Below are positions 8,309 through 17,741 of a stretch of DNA of 64,000 nt, piece after piece; position 1 is the stretch's first letter, and every line of letters starts with the position of its first letter. The stretch lies in assembly GCF_029955155.1 (NCBI RefSeq), contig NZ_JAPNOZ010000012.1, forward strand, positions 248,001-312,000. Direction: 5' to 3'. Both the position numbers and the translations under genes were made by a program. This stretch comes from Psychrobacillus sp. NEAU-3TGS. Lineage in GTDB: Bacteria; Bacillota; Bacilli; Bacillales_A; Planococcaceae. Under the pieces are notes generated by a model. It made no database searches. It had not been told where the DNA came from and saw only the letters and a list, made by a program, of their open reading frames with translations.

Positions 8309-9190
8309 CTATCGAAAATAATAAGTCGAAATTCGGTCGATGAAGTCTATTTCCAAGTCCCCTTGTCTTTTTACAATAAGGTAAGTAGAGACGGAAGGTA
8401 ATTCAAACAAATCAAAATGTGGTTGCATCATTTTACCTTCGATTAGCTCTCGTCTAACAATAGAGTGTGGCAAAAAAGAAACTCCTAGTCCATCTTGGAT
8501 GAATCTTTTGGTTATATGGGCTTGTGTTACTTTCATCGTTCGAAGACTGACAATATGTTTATTTAGTTGCAATAAAAGACTATCCCAAAAGACGGGATGG
8601 TGATGCGTGAATAGATAATTTTTCTGCAGAACGTCTTTTATATCAATAGGTGGACCACTTTCTTCATCATATTCATCAAAAGGCATAATAAATAATATAG
8701 GATCCTCATAGATTGGAATAGATTGTATATTTCTTTGTTGTGCTTCCAGTGCTGAAACACCTATATTGACCTCTCCTTGCTCCACCAGTTGTTCTATCTG
8801 ATGCGATTCTTCTATACGAATACTTATCTCCACATCCGGATGATGTTTCATAAAAGAACGTAAAACATTTGGTAAAATCGTTTCCGCCATAAGTGGTGAA
8901 ATGGCAATACTCCAGTTACGGCGATATCCCTGGGCAAATGCTTGTACTTTGCCTACACTATTTTCAATTCGGTTCACTATTTGCTGCGCCTCTGGTAAGA
9001 AGAACTTTCCCGTGTCTGTTAGTGACACTCGATTATTTTGTCTCTCAAAAAGCGGGGTACCTAAATGTTCTTCCAATAACCGAATATGAACAGTAACGCT
9101 CGGTTGGGACAACATTAATTTTTCGGAAGCTTTTCGAAAGTTGAGCGTTTCTGCCGCAATGCAAAATGTTTTAAGCCATTGATACTCCAT
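8309..9190 (-). CDS. citR: LysR-family regulator, CitR-like
   Basis: A 293-aa LysR regulator: N-terminal winged HTH (FRKASEKLMLSQPSVTVHIRLLEEHLGTPLFER) and a C-terminal effector-binding domain. It is divergent from a citrate synthase gene, as B. subtilis citR is from citA; there CitR represses citA. The start follows AGGTG 7 nt upstream. The 100-nt shared intergenic region is very AT-rich and contains nested palindromes (ATTAATAATGTTAATTAAT area, about 9206-9225) that could be the LysR box. The name rests on context plus family, not on a search. Confidence 0.75.
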   Translation of the reverse strand: MEYQWLKTFCIAAETLNFRKASEKLMLSQPSVTVHIRLLEEHLGTPLFERQNNRVSLTDTGKFFLPEAQQIVNRIENSVGKVQAFAQGYRRNWSIAISPLMAETILPNVLRSFMKHHPDVEISIRIEESHQIEQLVEQGEVNIGVSALEAQQRNIQSIPIYEDPILFIMPFDEYDEESGPPIDIKDVLQKNYLFTHHHPVFWDSLLLQLNKHIVSLRTMKVTQAHITKRFIQDGLGVSFLPHSIVRRELIEGKMMQPHFDLFELPSVSTYLIVKRQGDLEIDFIDRISTYYFR

Positions 9191-9293
9191 ACTTTCACCT
9201 ACTCGATTAATAATGTTAATTAATTTAATTATATATATTTAATTTTCATTATCAACCAACACTCATATACTAAAATAAAAGGAGATGGTAAAT

Positions 9294-10369
9294 ATGTATC
9301 AAAGAGGACTAAAGGATATAGTAGCGGTGCATACAAGCATCGCATCTGTCGAAGGAAACATAGGGGAGCTAAGATATAGAGGGGTTAAAGTCGATGAATT
9401 GGTACCCAATCTTTCGTTTGAAGAGCTAGCAAACTTTCTTTGGACTGGAAAACGGACAAGCGCCACTCTTCAAAACGATAGAGAACTTGCGAATCATATC
9501 AAAAATATTATTGACTCGCTACCAAAAGAAACTCTATTAATGGATGCCATGAGAACAGCAATATCTGCGTATGCTCATAAGGAATTTAAGGAAAAAACGA
9601 TACAGGAACAAGCTATCATACTAACAACTGCTTTACCAATCATTGTGGCAAGACATTACCGAAATCAGCATGATCTCCCAATAGTGGAAGCGGATGAGTA
9701 TTTATCCCATACAGCCAACTATTTATGGATGATAAATGGAGAGGTCCCTAGTGAAGTACAAGTGGAAGCACTGGAGACCTATTTAAAGCTGACGATGGAG
9801 CATGGTTTAAATGCTTCCACATTTGCAGCAAGAGTAACGATTTCGACGGAATCTGATTTAACAGCAGCCATTACTTCTGCACTTGGAACGATGAAAGGCC
9901 CACTTCATGGTGGTGCCCCGTCTGGCGTTATCGATTTACTAAATGAGTTTAAGGACCCTTCCTCCATTCGAGCAATTGTAGAGAATAAAATCAAGAATGG
10001 AGAAAAATAATGGGATTCGGCCACCGCGTTTACAAAACAGAAGATCCACGTTCGATTCTTTTGCGCGAAAAATGTTTGCAGCTACAAGGAAAAGACGCCT
10101 GGTTAGACTTAGCGACAATAGCTGAAAAAGAGATTATCGATTTACTCGCTGAGCACAAGCCGGGACGTAAATTGTATACGAACGTGGAATACTATGCAGC
10201 GGCCATTATGCGCTCGATTGATATGCCGGCAGAGCTATTCACTCCTACGTTCAGTATAGCAAGAATGGTTGGCTGGACTGCCCATGCTATTGAGCAGATT
10301 AATGACAACACTATATTCCGTCCCGAATCTGTTTATGTAGCTGAGATAAAAGAGGGGATAAATTCTTAA
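9294..10369 (+). pseudogene. citA: Citrate synthase, CitA-like, frameshifted
   Basis: Condenses acetyl-CoA and oxaloacetate to citrate. Frame 9294-10010 carries YQRGLKDIVAVHTSIASVEG, HGLNASTFAARV and MKGPLHGGAPSGV; frame 10010-10369 carries MGFGHRVYKTEDPR and the C terminus. The correct join is NGEK-I-MGFGHR: one A is missing from the A5 run at 10003-10007. With it restored the protein is about 358 aa, normal length. ATG 9294 has AAAGGAGA at good spacing. The divergent LysR gene fits the citR-citA arrangement. The gene is likely functional if the indel is an error. Confidence 0.85.
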
Positions 10370-10374
10370 ATTGA

Positions 10375-10413
10375 ACACACGAAGAAGAGAATGTTTTTCT
10401 TCGTGTGTTTTTT
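10375..10413 (+). terminator. Terminator after citA
   Basis: ACACACGAAGAA pairs with TTCTTCGTGTGT, followed by TTTTTT. Confidence 0.8.
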
Positions 10414-10475
10414 CGTTATATTTATTAGTAGATATCACCATAAATTTAGAAGGGAGGTAAATTGGAGATAGAGAG

Positions 10476-10804
10476 ATGGATATAGAACACTTTATGAAGG
10501 CTAACTATCCAAATCATAAATTGAGGACACCTTTATTCTATGAATGGGATATTGGAATTCGGTTTGAACTTGGCGTTAACATGCAAGAGAAACATCACTA
10601 TATGTGAGATGTTTATCGCCGAGCAATTACATTGTTTCTACCTTACATAACATCGATCGGAAAACGATTTATCAAGTGTATGACGACCGTGGATGTGATT
10701 TGCTAGCAATTTCTCCTGAGTCTATATGAAAAATGTACGATAGTTTTAATGATTGGATACTAGATTATAATCGAGAAAAGATTGTCGAGGTGTTGAAGGG
10801 ATGA
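10476..10804 (+). pseudogene. Decayed DUF3885 gene
   Basis: Translation from ATG 10476 (MDIEHFMKANYPNHK, then LFYEWDIGIRFELGV, then YRRAITLF) matches the N-terminal pattern of DUF3885 proteins. A TGA interrupts it at 10605. After a frame change near 10640 the other frame gives IYQVYDDRGCDLLAISPESI, a TGA, then DSFNDWILDYNREKIVEVLKG, the C-terminal pattern. With two in-frame stops plus a frameshift this is genuine decay rather than one sequencing slip. Its last codons overlap the next start as ATGA. Confidence 0.7.
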
Positions 10805-11340
10805 AAAGAATATACATAATCAGGCATTGTAAAGCAGAAGGACAGGAAGAAAATGCTAACTTAACTTCTGAGGGTTACAATCAAGCAATGATGCTGAGGG
10901 ATTACTTTGAAAATGTGAAGATTGACAAAATAATTTCTAGCCATTATGTACGAGCAGTTCAATCTGTTGAACCTTTGGCTGAAAGCAAAGAAATGGACAT
11001 TATAAAAGATGCTAGACTCGCTGAAAAGATACTCAGTACGGAGAATTATCCCGATTGGATGGAAAAGCTTAAGATGTCCTTTCAAGACAGCTCATTAACA
11101 TTCTTGGGGGGAGAATCTAGCGATGTAGCACTATGTAGAATCAGTTCAGTCTTGGAGGAAGTTATAAATTCTTCTGAAGAAGATGTTATTCTTGTCACAC
11201 ATGGGGCTATTATGTCTTTGTTATTAAACAGCATGGATGAAGGTTTTGGTTTTGAACAGTGGCAGACATTGTCCAATCCTGATATTTATTTGGTTGAAGT
11301 GCTAGAAGGGGAAAGAACCTTTAAGCGAATATGGAAATGA
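10801..11340 (+). CDS. Histidine phosphatase superfamily protein
   Basis: A 179-aa phosphoglycerate-mutase-like phosphatase. The N-terminal catalytic motif reads IIRHCKAEG (RHC in place of the usual RHG), with SHYVRAVQS (second Arg), and the C-terminal VTHGAIMSLL supplies the second His. The substrate is unknown. Its ATG overlaps the stop of the decayed DUF3885 gene, so it was probably the second gene of that operon. Confidence 0.8.
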   Translation: MKRIYIIRHCKAEGQEENANLTSEGYNQAMMLRDYFENVKIDKIISSHYVRAVQSVEPLAESKEMDIIKDARLAEKILSTENYPDWMEKLKMSFQDSSLTFLGGESSDVALCRISSVLEEVINSSEEDVILVTHGAIMSLLLNSMDEGFGFEQWQTLSNPDIYLVEVLEGERTFKRIWK

Positions 11341-11372
11341 AATAGAAGTTTTTGTAATTCGCTATATAAAAG

Positions 11373-11414
11373 AAGCAAGCAGAAAAATAGCAATTTATTT
11401 TTCCGCTTGCTTTC
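11373..11414 (+). terminator. Terminator after the phosphatase gene
   Basis: GAAGCAAGCAGAAAAA pairs with TTTTTCCGCTTGCTTTC with one bulge. Confidence 0.65.
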
Positions 11415-11547
11415 TGTTTTGAGTGCTTTTTCACATAGTTAAAATAAAGTTTCAACTACCGAAATAAATTCTATTATTCATCTTCCGAAATGTATGAACA
11501 TTTGCTAAACTATATTAGTCTTAATATAGAAACATGGGGGAAAAAAT

Positions 11548-13302
11548 GTGAGAGTATTTTTGGATTTAGGATGGTTTTTTAAAGAAAGAAAAAAGCAATA
11601 TTTATTGGGTATTGTTATGCTTATGCTCGTCGCTTTTTTACAGCTGATCCCTCCTAAAATTATTGGGTATGTTGTAGATGAAATAAGTGCGGGCACTTTA
11701 ACGAGTGCTACCTTATTAAAATGGCTTGGAATTTTAGCGGTAGCTGCAATCGGTATGTATGCATTGCGTTACTACTGGCGCATCATGATTTTTGGTTCAG
11801 CCATTTTTCTAGCAAGACAGCTAAGAGAAAGATTGTTTCGTCATTTTACGAAAATGGCTCCTTCGTTTTATCAGAAAAAACGAGTGGGAGACTTGATGGC
11901 TCATGCTACGAATGATTTGTCTGCTGTTCAACAAACGGCAGGAGCTGGTGTACTGACTCTTATTGATTCCATCACAACAGGTGGCTTTGTTATTGCGGCT
12001 ATGGCTATAACAATTAACTGGAAGCTGACGTTAATCGCGCTTATCCCATTACCACTTATGGCTATCTTAACGAGCTATTATGGTAAGCTATTGCATCAAC
12101 GTTTTCGTTATGCGCAAGAAGCATTTTCCAATTTAAATGATAAAGCACAAGAAAGTATTTCTGGTGTGAAAGTCATTAAAACATTCGGACAAGAAAAAGA
12201 GGATACCGAAGATTTCGTGCAATTATCGCAAGATGTAGTAGATAAAAACATTCGCGTTGCCAAAGTGGATGCATTATTTGATCCCACGATTTCACTCATT
12301 GTTGGAATTTGTTTCTTCTTATCGATTATATTTGGAACTCGATTTATATTAGCGGATGAGATGTCAATTGGAGACTTGTTTGCATTCACTTCTTATTTGG
12401 GACTACTCGTGTGGCCGATGCTTGCTTTCGGCTGGTTATTTAATATTGTTGAGCGAGGTCGTGCTTCGTATGACCGTATTATGAATTTATTGGATGAAGA
12501 GATTGAAATTGATGATAAAGAAAATGCTCTGGAACAAAAGCCGGAGGGAAATATACAATTTCATGTAGATGAGTTTAAATTTCCAGGTGACGAAAGATCT
12601 GCCATACTTGATGTTCATTTTACGCTTAAACGCGGAGAAACATTAGGAATCGTCGGAAAAACGGGGTCTGGTAAAACAGCGATACTTAAACTGTTAATGC
12701 GAGAATTCGAAGGATTTAAAGGGCAAATTTTATATGGAGAACACCCAATAGATGTATACAAAAAACGGAGTTTACGTGAAGCGATCGGATATGTTCCTCA
12801 GGATCATTTCTTGTTCTCCACAACGGTAGCCGGAAACATTGCGTTCGCTAATGCAGGCGCTTCTATAGAACAGGTGCATGAAGCTGCGAAACTTGCATAT
12901 ATTCATGAAGATATATTGCAGTTTACGGATGGTTATAACACGGTTGTCGGCGAACGAGGAGTGTCTTTATCAGGTGGTCAAAAGCAGCGTATTTCAATTG
13001 CACGTGCCTTGATGATGGATCCTGAGCTACTAATTCTCGATGATTCTTTATCTGCAGTAGACGCACGGACAGAAGAGGCCATACTAGAAGCTTTGAAAGC
13101 AAAACGACAGAATGAAACGACCATTATCACTTCTCATCGATTGAGTGCGATTCAACATGCACACCAAATAATCGTTATGAGTGAAGGGACCATTAAAGAA
13201 AAAGGCTCCCATGAACAATTAATGGAATTAAAGGGAATGTATTTTGAAATGTATCAATTACAACAACTTGAATCATTAGTGGAACAAGGAGGTGAAGCAT
13301 AA
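11548..13302 (+). CDS. ABC exporter half-transporter, YheI/BmrC-like
   Basis: A 584-aa protein with an N-terminal six-helix exporter domain and a C-terminal ATPase. Visible motifs are Walker A GKTGSGKTAIL, signature LSGGQKQR and Walker B LLILDDSLSAVD. The residue after Walker B is Asp (LDDS) instead of the catalytic Glu, as in BmrC, so this subunit contributes the degenerate ATP site of a heterodimeric multidrug exporter. The start is GTG 11548 behind TGGGGG. It abuts its partner gene as TAATG. In B. subtilis the homologous pair is antibiotic-induced through a leader peptide; no such leader is evident here. Confidence 0.88.
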   Translation: MRVFLDLGWFFKERKKQYLLGIVMLMLVAFLQLIPPKIIGYVVDEISAGTLTSATLLKWLGILAVAAIGMYALRYYWRIMIFGSAIFLARQLRERLFRHFTKMAPSFYQKKRVGDLMAHATNDLSAVQQTAGAGVLTLIDSITTGGFVIAAMAITINWKLTLIALIPLPLMAILTSYYGKLLHQRFRYAQEAFSNLNDKAQESISGVKVIKTFGQEKEDTEDFVQLSQDVVDKNIRVAKVDALFDPTISLIVGICFFLSIIFGTRFILADEMSIGDLFAFTSYLGLLVWPMLAFGWLFNIVERGRASYDRIMNLLDEEIEIDDKENALEQKPEGNIQFHVDEFKFPGDERSAILDVHFTLKRGETLGIVGKTGSGKTAILKLLMREFEGFKGQILYGEHPIDVYKKRSLREAIGYVPQDHFLFSTTVAGNIAFANAGASIEQVHEAAKLAYIHEDILQFTDGYNTVVGERGVSLSGGQKQRISIARALMMDPELLILDDSLSAVDARTEEAILEALKAKRQNETTIITSHRLSAIQHAHQIIVMSEGTIKEKGSHEQLMELKGMYFEMYQLQQLESLVEQGGEA

Positions 13303-15086
13303 TGAATGAAAAACAGCTACAGTTAAGCGGAAAAGATCAGTGGAAGGTTTTCAAACGTTTGCTCACCTATTTAAAGCCTCATAAGAAAGTTATTGCGTTA
13401 GCATTATTTTTACTGATTTTAACAGTGATAGGAGACATTTTAGGCCCTTTTCTTATCAAGGTATTTATGGATGATTATTTAACTCCACGAAATTTCCCGA
13501 CAAGTCCCATTGTCGGTTTAGCACTTGGCTACGTCTTCATACAAGTTGGTAATGTCATCGTGAGCTATTTTCAATTACTAAGGTTTCAAGAAATTGCGTT
13601 AAAAATTATCCAACAAATGCGAATCGATGTTTTTTCAAAAGTGCACAAGTTAGGCATGCGATACTTTGATAAAACACCAGCAGGAAGCATTGTATCTCGC
13701 GTAACGAATGATACGGAAGCGATTAAAGATATGTTCGTTAGTGTATTAGTCGCATTTGTACAAAGCGGATTTTTAGTAATCGGTGTATATATCGCTATGT
13801 TTATAATGAATGTAAAACTAGCGCTGGTTACCATTCTTTTATTACCGATATTATTTTTCATTATTACTACGTATCGAAAGCATAGCTCGATTGTGTACCA
13901 GGATTTGCGTGAAAGACTGAGCCAACTAAATGCGAAGCTAGCGGAATCATTGCAGGGTATGACAATGATACAAGCGTTCAGACAAGAAGATAGATTGCAA
14001 GATGAGTTTAACGAAATTAATGATAAACACTGGAATGCAGGTAAGCGTAATATCAAGTTAGATAGCTTGCTGCTTCGACCGGCAATCGATTTAGTGTACG
14101 CATTGGCCATTATTATGGTCCTTAGCTATTTTGGGATTATTTCGATGAATAATGTAGTAGAAGTTGGGGTTATATATGCGTTCGTTACATATATAGACCG
14201 ATTCTTTGAGCCTATCAATCAAGTGATGCAACGTTTGTCTATATTCCAACAAGCGATTGTTGCAGCTTCTCGTGTATTTAAATTATTAGATGAAGAAGAT
14301 CTGGCACCTTCGCAAAGGGATGTAACAAGTGCAAAAATAGAACAAGGAAAAATCGAATTTCAAAATGTCACTTTTTCTTATGATGGGAAAACAGATGTGC
14401 TAAAAAATATTTCGTTTACTGCAGAACCTGGCCAAACGGTAGCATTAGTAGGGCATACGGGCAGTGGGAAAAGTTCCATTATCAACTTGCTAATGCGTTT
14501 TTACGAGTTTGAACAAGGGGATATTAAAATTGATGGGCATTCTGTGAAAGACTTTCAGGCCGAAGAAATTAGAGAAAAAGTTGGCCTTGTCCTACAAGAT
14601 CCGTTTTTGTTCTACGGAGATATTGAGAATAATATTCGATTACATGATAAAGAGATGAGTGATGAGGAAGTAAAAGCTGCTGCAGAATTTGTGCAAGCAA
14701 ATATATTTATCGAAAAGCTTCCGAATACGTACAAGCAAAAAGTAACAGAGAGAGGCTCTACTTTTTCAAGTGGACAAAGACAATTAGTTGCCTTTGCGCG
14801 TACAATCGCAACGAACCCAAAAATCTTAGTATTGGATGAAGCAACTGCAAATATTGATACCGAAACGGAAGTTGCCATTCAAAGTAGTTTAGAAAAGATG
14901 CGAAAAGGACGTACTACGATTGCAATTGCTCATCGTTTAAGCACGATTGCTGATGCGGAGCTTATACTTGTTCTGCATCACGGGGAAATAGTGGAGCGTG
15001 GTACTCACCAAGAACTTCTTAATCAAAAAGGTTTATATCATAAAATGTATCTATTACAAAACAATGTGGTGGATGATATCGCCTAA
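13302..15086 (+). CDS. ABC exporter half-transporter, YheH/BmrD-like
   Basis: A 594-aa partner of the preceding gene, with six transmembrane helices then an ATPase. Walker A is GHTGSGKSSII, Walker B is LVLDEATANID with the catalytic Glu intact, and the signature is the altered FSSGQRQL. Canonical Walker A/B from this subunit with the LSGGQ of the other forms the active site, which matches the BmrCD pattern exactly. B. subtilis BmrD is longer (about 673 aa), the difference lying in an extra N-terminal part. A strong terminator follows. Confidence 0.88.
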   Translation: MNEKQLQLSGKDQWKVFKRLLTYLKPHKKVIALALFLLILTVIGDILGPFLIKVFMDDYLTPRNFPTSPIVGLALGYVFIQVGNVIVSYFQLLRFQEIALKIIQQMRIDVFSKVHKLGMRYFDKTPAGSIVSRVTNDTEAIKDMFVSVLVAFVQSGFLVIGVYIAMFIMNVKLALVTILLLPILFFIITTYRKHSSIVYQDLRERLSQLNAKLAESLQGMTMIQAFRQEDRLQDEFNEINDKHWNAGKRNIKLDSLLLRPAIDLVYALAIIMVLSYFGIISMNNVVEVGVIYAFVTYIDRFFEPINQVMQRLSIFQQAIVAASRVFKLLDEEDLAPSQRDVTSAKIEQGKIEFQNVTFSYDGKTDVLKNISFTAEPGQTVALVGHTGSGKSSIINLLMRFYEFEQGDIKIDGHSVKDFQAEEIREKVGLVLQDPFLFYGDIENNIRLHDKEMSDEEVKAAAEFVQANIFIEKLPNTYKQKVTERGSTFSSGQRQLVAFARTIATNPKILVLDEATANIDTETEVAIQSSLEKMRKGRTTIAIAHRLSTIADAELILVLHHGEIVERGTHQELLNQKGLYHKMYLLQNNVVDDIA

Positions 15087-15096
15087 TTATTACAGT

Positions 15097-15145
15097 CTAA
15101 CAACCCAGCAAGAGTTAAAACCTTTTGCTGGGTTGTTAACTTTTA
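15097..15145 (+). terminator. Terminator of the ABC exporter operon
   Basis: AACAACCCAGCAA pairs perfectly with TTGCTGGGTTGTT, then AACTTTT. Confidence 0.8.
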
Positions 15146-15241
15146 AAGATATCAATATGTGGAAAGACCAATCTCCAAGTAACCGACTATTTTTCTATTA
15201 TGATACAATAGTTGTGGAAACAAGAAAGGTCGTAAGAGAAG

Positions 15242-15616
15242 ATGTATTCAATAATAGAATGTACAAAAATGGTTACAGAGCAAGGTCAAAACGTTGTAGC
15301 ATGTGCAAAAGAATTAGAGCAGCTAGCTATGAAAACAGGGAAGGAGCGCTCTAATTTATATGAAAAATATTGTGCAAATCAACATTCTTTCAATGTATAT
15401 ACATATATGAATTCTACAATTGAACACTTAGCTGAGGTTCAAGTATTTCAAAGAAAAATAGCTTTATTTGGAGCAGTTTTTGTAGATACAAGAATAGATT
15501 ATGAGGCAGAGGTGAATGCGCAACATGCAACGAAAGCGTATGAAGACTTAGTAGTAGCATTACAAGAAATGAAAAATGCATTGCAGTATCTGGAAAAATC
15601 ACAAAGTGCAAAATAA
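15242..15616 (+). CDS. Hypothetical helical protein
   Basis: A 124-aa soluble, probably all-alpha protein; ATG 15242 or the internal ATG 15269 (MVTEQGQNVV) may be the start, and the ribosome binding site is weak. The family is not recognised: helical segments such as VVACAKELEQLAMKTGKERS and YEDLVVALQEMKNALQYLEKS suggest a small helical bundle. It stands alone between two terminators. Confidence 0.55.
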   Translation: MYSIIECTKMVTEQGQNVVACAKELEQLAMKTGKERSNLYEKYCANQHSFNVYTYMNSTIEHLAEVQVFQRKIALFGAVFVDTRIDYEAEVNAQHATKAYEDLVVALQEMKNALQYLEKSQSAK

Positions 15617-15632
15617 TCCCTTCTAATTCGAA

Positions 15633-15670
15633 ATTCACCTACCTATATCTTATAGTGGGTGATTTTTTTG
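15633..15670 (+). terminator. Terminator
   Basis: TCACCTAC pairs with GTGGGTGA (one G-T) ahead of TTTTTTT. Confidence 0.65.
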
Positions 15671-15916
15671 TAAGGATTTAAAGAAATCAGTGGGGAGGAA
15701 GACGATTGATTAAATTAGTAGTAGAATTTGGGCAATGAGTCAAAATGAATAATTTACATTCCAGTCTTTCACAAAGGTTGAAGATTTGCTAAACTTAAAA
15801 AGTCTTAATTAAATATAATCAGTTAAAAGAGTCAAAAAGCTGTCACAAGCAATTGTAGAGTCAAAGCGAGGTAAATTTGGTACGATAGGGACAGTAAATC
15901 GGAAAGGAAGACAGCC
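15671..15916 (+). other. Leader region of ccdA
   Basis: Apart from a possible 10-codon frame, TTG 15706 (MIKLVVEFGQ) behind GGGGAGG, nothing clearly coding is seen. The stretch presumably contains the ccdA promoter, but no convincing -35/-10 pair could be fixed by eye. Confidence 0.3.
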
Positions 15917-16627
15917 GTGAGTACCGACATTAATCTTTTATTGGCATTTGGAGCCGGATTTTTAAGCTTTATCTCTCCTTGTACACTGCCATTGTATCCT
16001 GCATTCTTATCTTATATTACGGGAATGTCACTAGAAGAAATCAAAACAGACAAAAAATTGATGCAAAAAAGAGGAATGTTACACACATTATTCTTTTTAT
16101 TAGGATTTTCAATTATATTCGTTGCAATAGGATTCGCAACCTCTTTAGTAGGCACATTCTTTATTCAATATGGAGATTTGCTACGCCAAATTGGTGCAAT
16201 TTTCATTGTCATTTTTGGATTGATCATCGTTGGTATATTTAATCCAGCATTTTTAATGAAAGAAAAACGCCTACACTTTAAAAATCGTCCTTCCGGATTT
16301 TTAGGGACCGTTCTGATAGGGATGGCATTTGCAGCAGGATGGACACCGTGTACAGGACCAATTTTGGCTGCAGTCATTGTAATGGCAGGGTCAAATCCAG
16401 ATGTTGGTATATGGTATATGCTAGCATATGTATTAGGATTTGCGATTCCATTTTTCGTATTATCTTTCTTTGTTACAAGACTTAACTGGATTCGTAAAAA
16501 CAGTAATTTAATCGTAAAAGTAGGCGGTTATATAATGATTGCCCTAGGTATCTTATTGTTTTTTGACGGTTTAGAATATATTATACGTGTTTTGAGTCCG
16601 TTTTTTGGTGATTTTACAGGATTTTAA
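15917..16627 (+). CDS. ccdA: Cytochrome c biogenesis protein CcdA
   Basis: A 236-aa integral membrane thiol-disulfide transporter that passes reducing power across the membrane for cytochrome c maturation and, in spore formers, spore cortex thioredoxins. Both conserved cysteine regions are present: [18 protein letters not shown] and [12 protein letters not shown], with six hydrophobic segments. It starts at GTG 15917 behind GGAAAGGAAG. It is followed by a CheY-like gene and ccdC, the order known in B. subtilis. Confidence 0.95.
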   Translation: MSTDINLLLAFGAGFLSFISPCTLPLYPAFLSYITGMSLEEIKTDKKLMQKRGMLHTLFFLLGFSIIFVAIGFATSLVGTFFIQYGDLLRQIGAIFIVIFGLIIVGIFNPAFLMKEKRLHFKNRPSGFLGTVLIGMAFAAGWTPCTGPILAAVIVMAGSNPDVGIWYMLAYVLGFAIPFFVLSFFVTRLNWIRKNSNLIVKVGGYIMIALGILLFFDGLEYIIRVLSPFFGDFTGF

Positions 16628-16670
16628 CCGTATGAAGAATTTTTGATTTCATTGGTGAGGGGGCACGAGT

Positions 16671-17039
16671 ATGAGAACCGTATTAGTAGTGGATGATGCA
16701 ATTTTCATGCGAACTACGATTAAAAGAATGCTTGAAGAACATCAATTTGACATAATTGGTGAAGCAGCTAATGGTCAAGAAGCAGTTGAAATGTATAGAA
16801 AATTATTACCAGATGTAGTAACAATGGATATTACAATGCCAGGTATGACCGGTATTGAGGCAGTTAAAGCAATCATCTCTGAGCATCCAGATGCAAAAAT
16901 AGTGATGGTGACTGCTCTTGGACAACAAAAACTAATAGTAGATGCACTAGAGTCCGGCGCCAAAGATTTCATAACTAAACCATTTAACCCTGAACAAATA
17001 GTGCAAGTGCTACAAAATGTGACAGCCGACTCAGAATAG
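16671..17039 (+). CDS. yneI: CheY-like single-domain response regulator (YneI-type)
   Basis: A 122-aa receiver domain with no output domain. The acidic pair Asp8-Asp9, phosphoacceptor Asp53 (TMDITMPGM), Thr81 (MVTALG) and Lys103 (TKPF) are all in place, so it can be phosphorylated. It sits between ccdA and ccdC as B. subtilis yneI does. The role is unknown, and no kinase gene is nearby. Confidence 0.9.
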   Translation: MRTVLVVDDAIFMRTTIKRMLEEHQFDIIGEAANGQEAVEMYRKLLPDVVTMDITMPGMTGIEAVKAIISEHPDAKIVMVTALGQQKLIVDALESGAKDFITKPFNPEQIVQVLQNVTADSE

Positions 17040-17068
17040 ATGCATTAGAATTGAAGGATATGATATAT

Positions 17069-17560
17069 ATGATATTTGAAAAAATTTCACCAAACGTAAT
17101 GATCATTGTTTCTACGGTGTTTGCTATCGGAATGGGAATAGCGGTTACGACCATTCGAGCGAAATCTGCCAAACGTCCGGCAAGTGTGAAGAAAATATTG
17201 TTGCCTCCTCTTTTTATGTCTACTGGAGCACTGATGTTTATCTTTCCTTTTTTTCGAGTAACAGGGTTAGAATTTTTAGAAGCGATAATTGCTGGAATAT
17301 TGTTTTCCACCGTGCTGATTTGGACTTCCAAATTTGAACGTAGAGATGGTGAAATTTATTTGAAGCAATCCAAAGCATTTATTTTTATCCTGTTCGGGTT
17401 GTTAATCATACGAATTATTGGAAAGCTAGTGCTTAGCTCTACAATTAATGTAGGGGCACTTAGTGGCATGTTCTGGATATTAGCTTTTGGTATGATAGTT
17501 CCTTGGAGAATTGCGATGTATATGCAATTTAGGAAAATACAAAAAGAAGGAAGTTTGTAA
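17069..17560 (+). CDS. ccdC: CcdC-like membrane protein (YneJ)
   Basis: A 163-aa protein of about five membrane segments with AKRPASVKKILLPPLFMSTG and FRVTGLEFLEAI, the conserved CcdC core. ATG 17069 is taken because GAAGGA lies 10 nt upstream; the frame opens earlier at TTG 17051. It is the third gene of the ccd cluster, dispensable for cytochrome c maturation in B. subtilis, with unknown function. Confidence 0.88.
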   Translation: MIFEKISPNVMIIVSTVFAIGMGIAVTTIRAKSAKRPASVKKILLPPLFMSTGALMFIFPFFRVTGLEFLEAIIAGILFSTVLIWTSKFERRDGEIYLKQSKAFIFILFGLLIIRIIGKLVLSSTINVGALSGMFWILAFGMIVPWRIAMYMQFRKIQKEGSL

Positions 17561-17689
17561 GAAAAGCGCAAGAGCCTATCTCTGCCCCGACAGGCAAATG
17601 GGAAAAAGCGAGGAGGCAGCTCCTCAGCCACCACAGCTTTTTCACATTTGACCCCGAGGGGCAAGGCGCTGGCGCTGGAGCTGGATCAA
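17561..17689. repeat. GC-rich palindromic intergenic element (MITE-like)
   Basis: This stretch begins directly after the ccdC stop and is clearly richer in G+C than its surroundings. It folds on itself: AGCGCAAGAGCC against GGCGCTGGCGCT at the ends, GCCCCGA against GAGGGGC, CAAATGGGAAAAAGC (17594-17608) against GCTTTTTCACATTTG (17636-17650), and GAGGAGGCAGCTCCTC in the core. Elements with the same GAAAAGCGCAAG...CCCCGACAGGC start recur between genes in many Bacillaceae as I recall them. Probably a non-autonomous repeat. Confidence 0.6.
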
Positions 17690-17700
17690 TAATAAAATAG

Positions 17701-17741
17701 AAAGCGAGCATTCCTGGGAATAGGGATGCTCGCTTTTTTTT
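17701..17741. terminator. Bidirectional terminator between ccdC and yneK
   Basis: AAAGCGAGCATTCC pairs with GGGATGCTCGCTTT and is followed by a T8 run. The minus-strand side also ends yneK. Confidence 0.8.

Noticed and set aside
11341-11547. Leader peptide for ribosome-mediated attenuation as known upstream of bmrCD
   Set aside because: Only a terminator for the preceding gene is seen; no short frame with a ribosome binding site and switching hairpins precedes the exporter genes.
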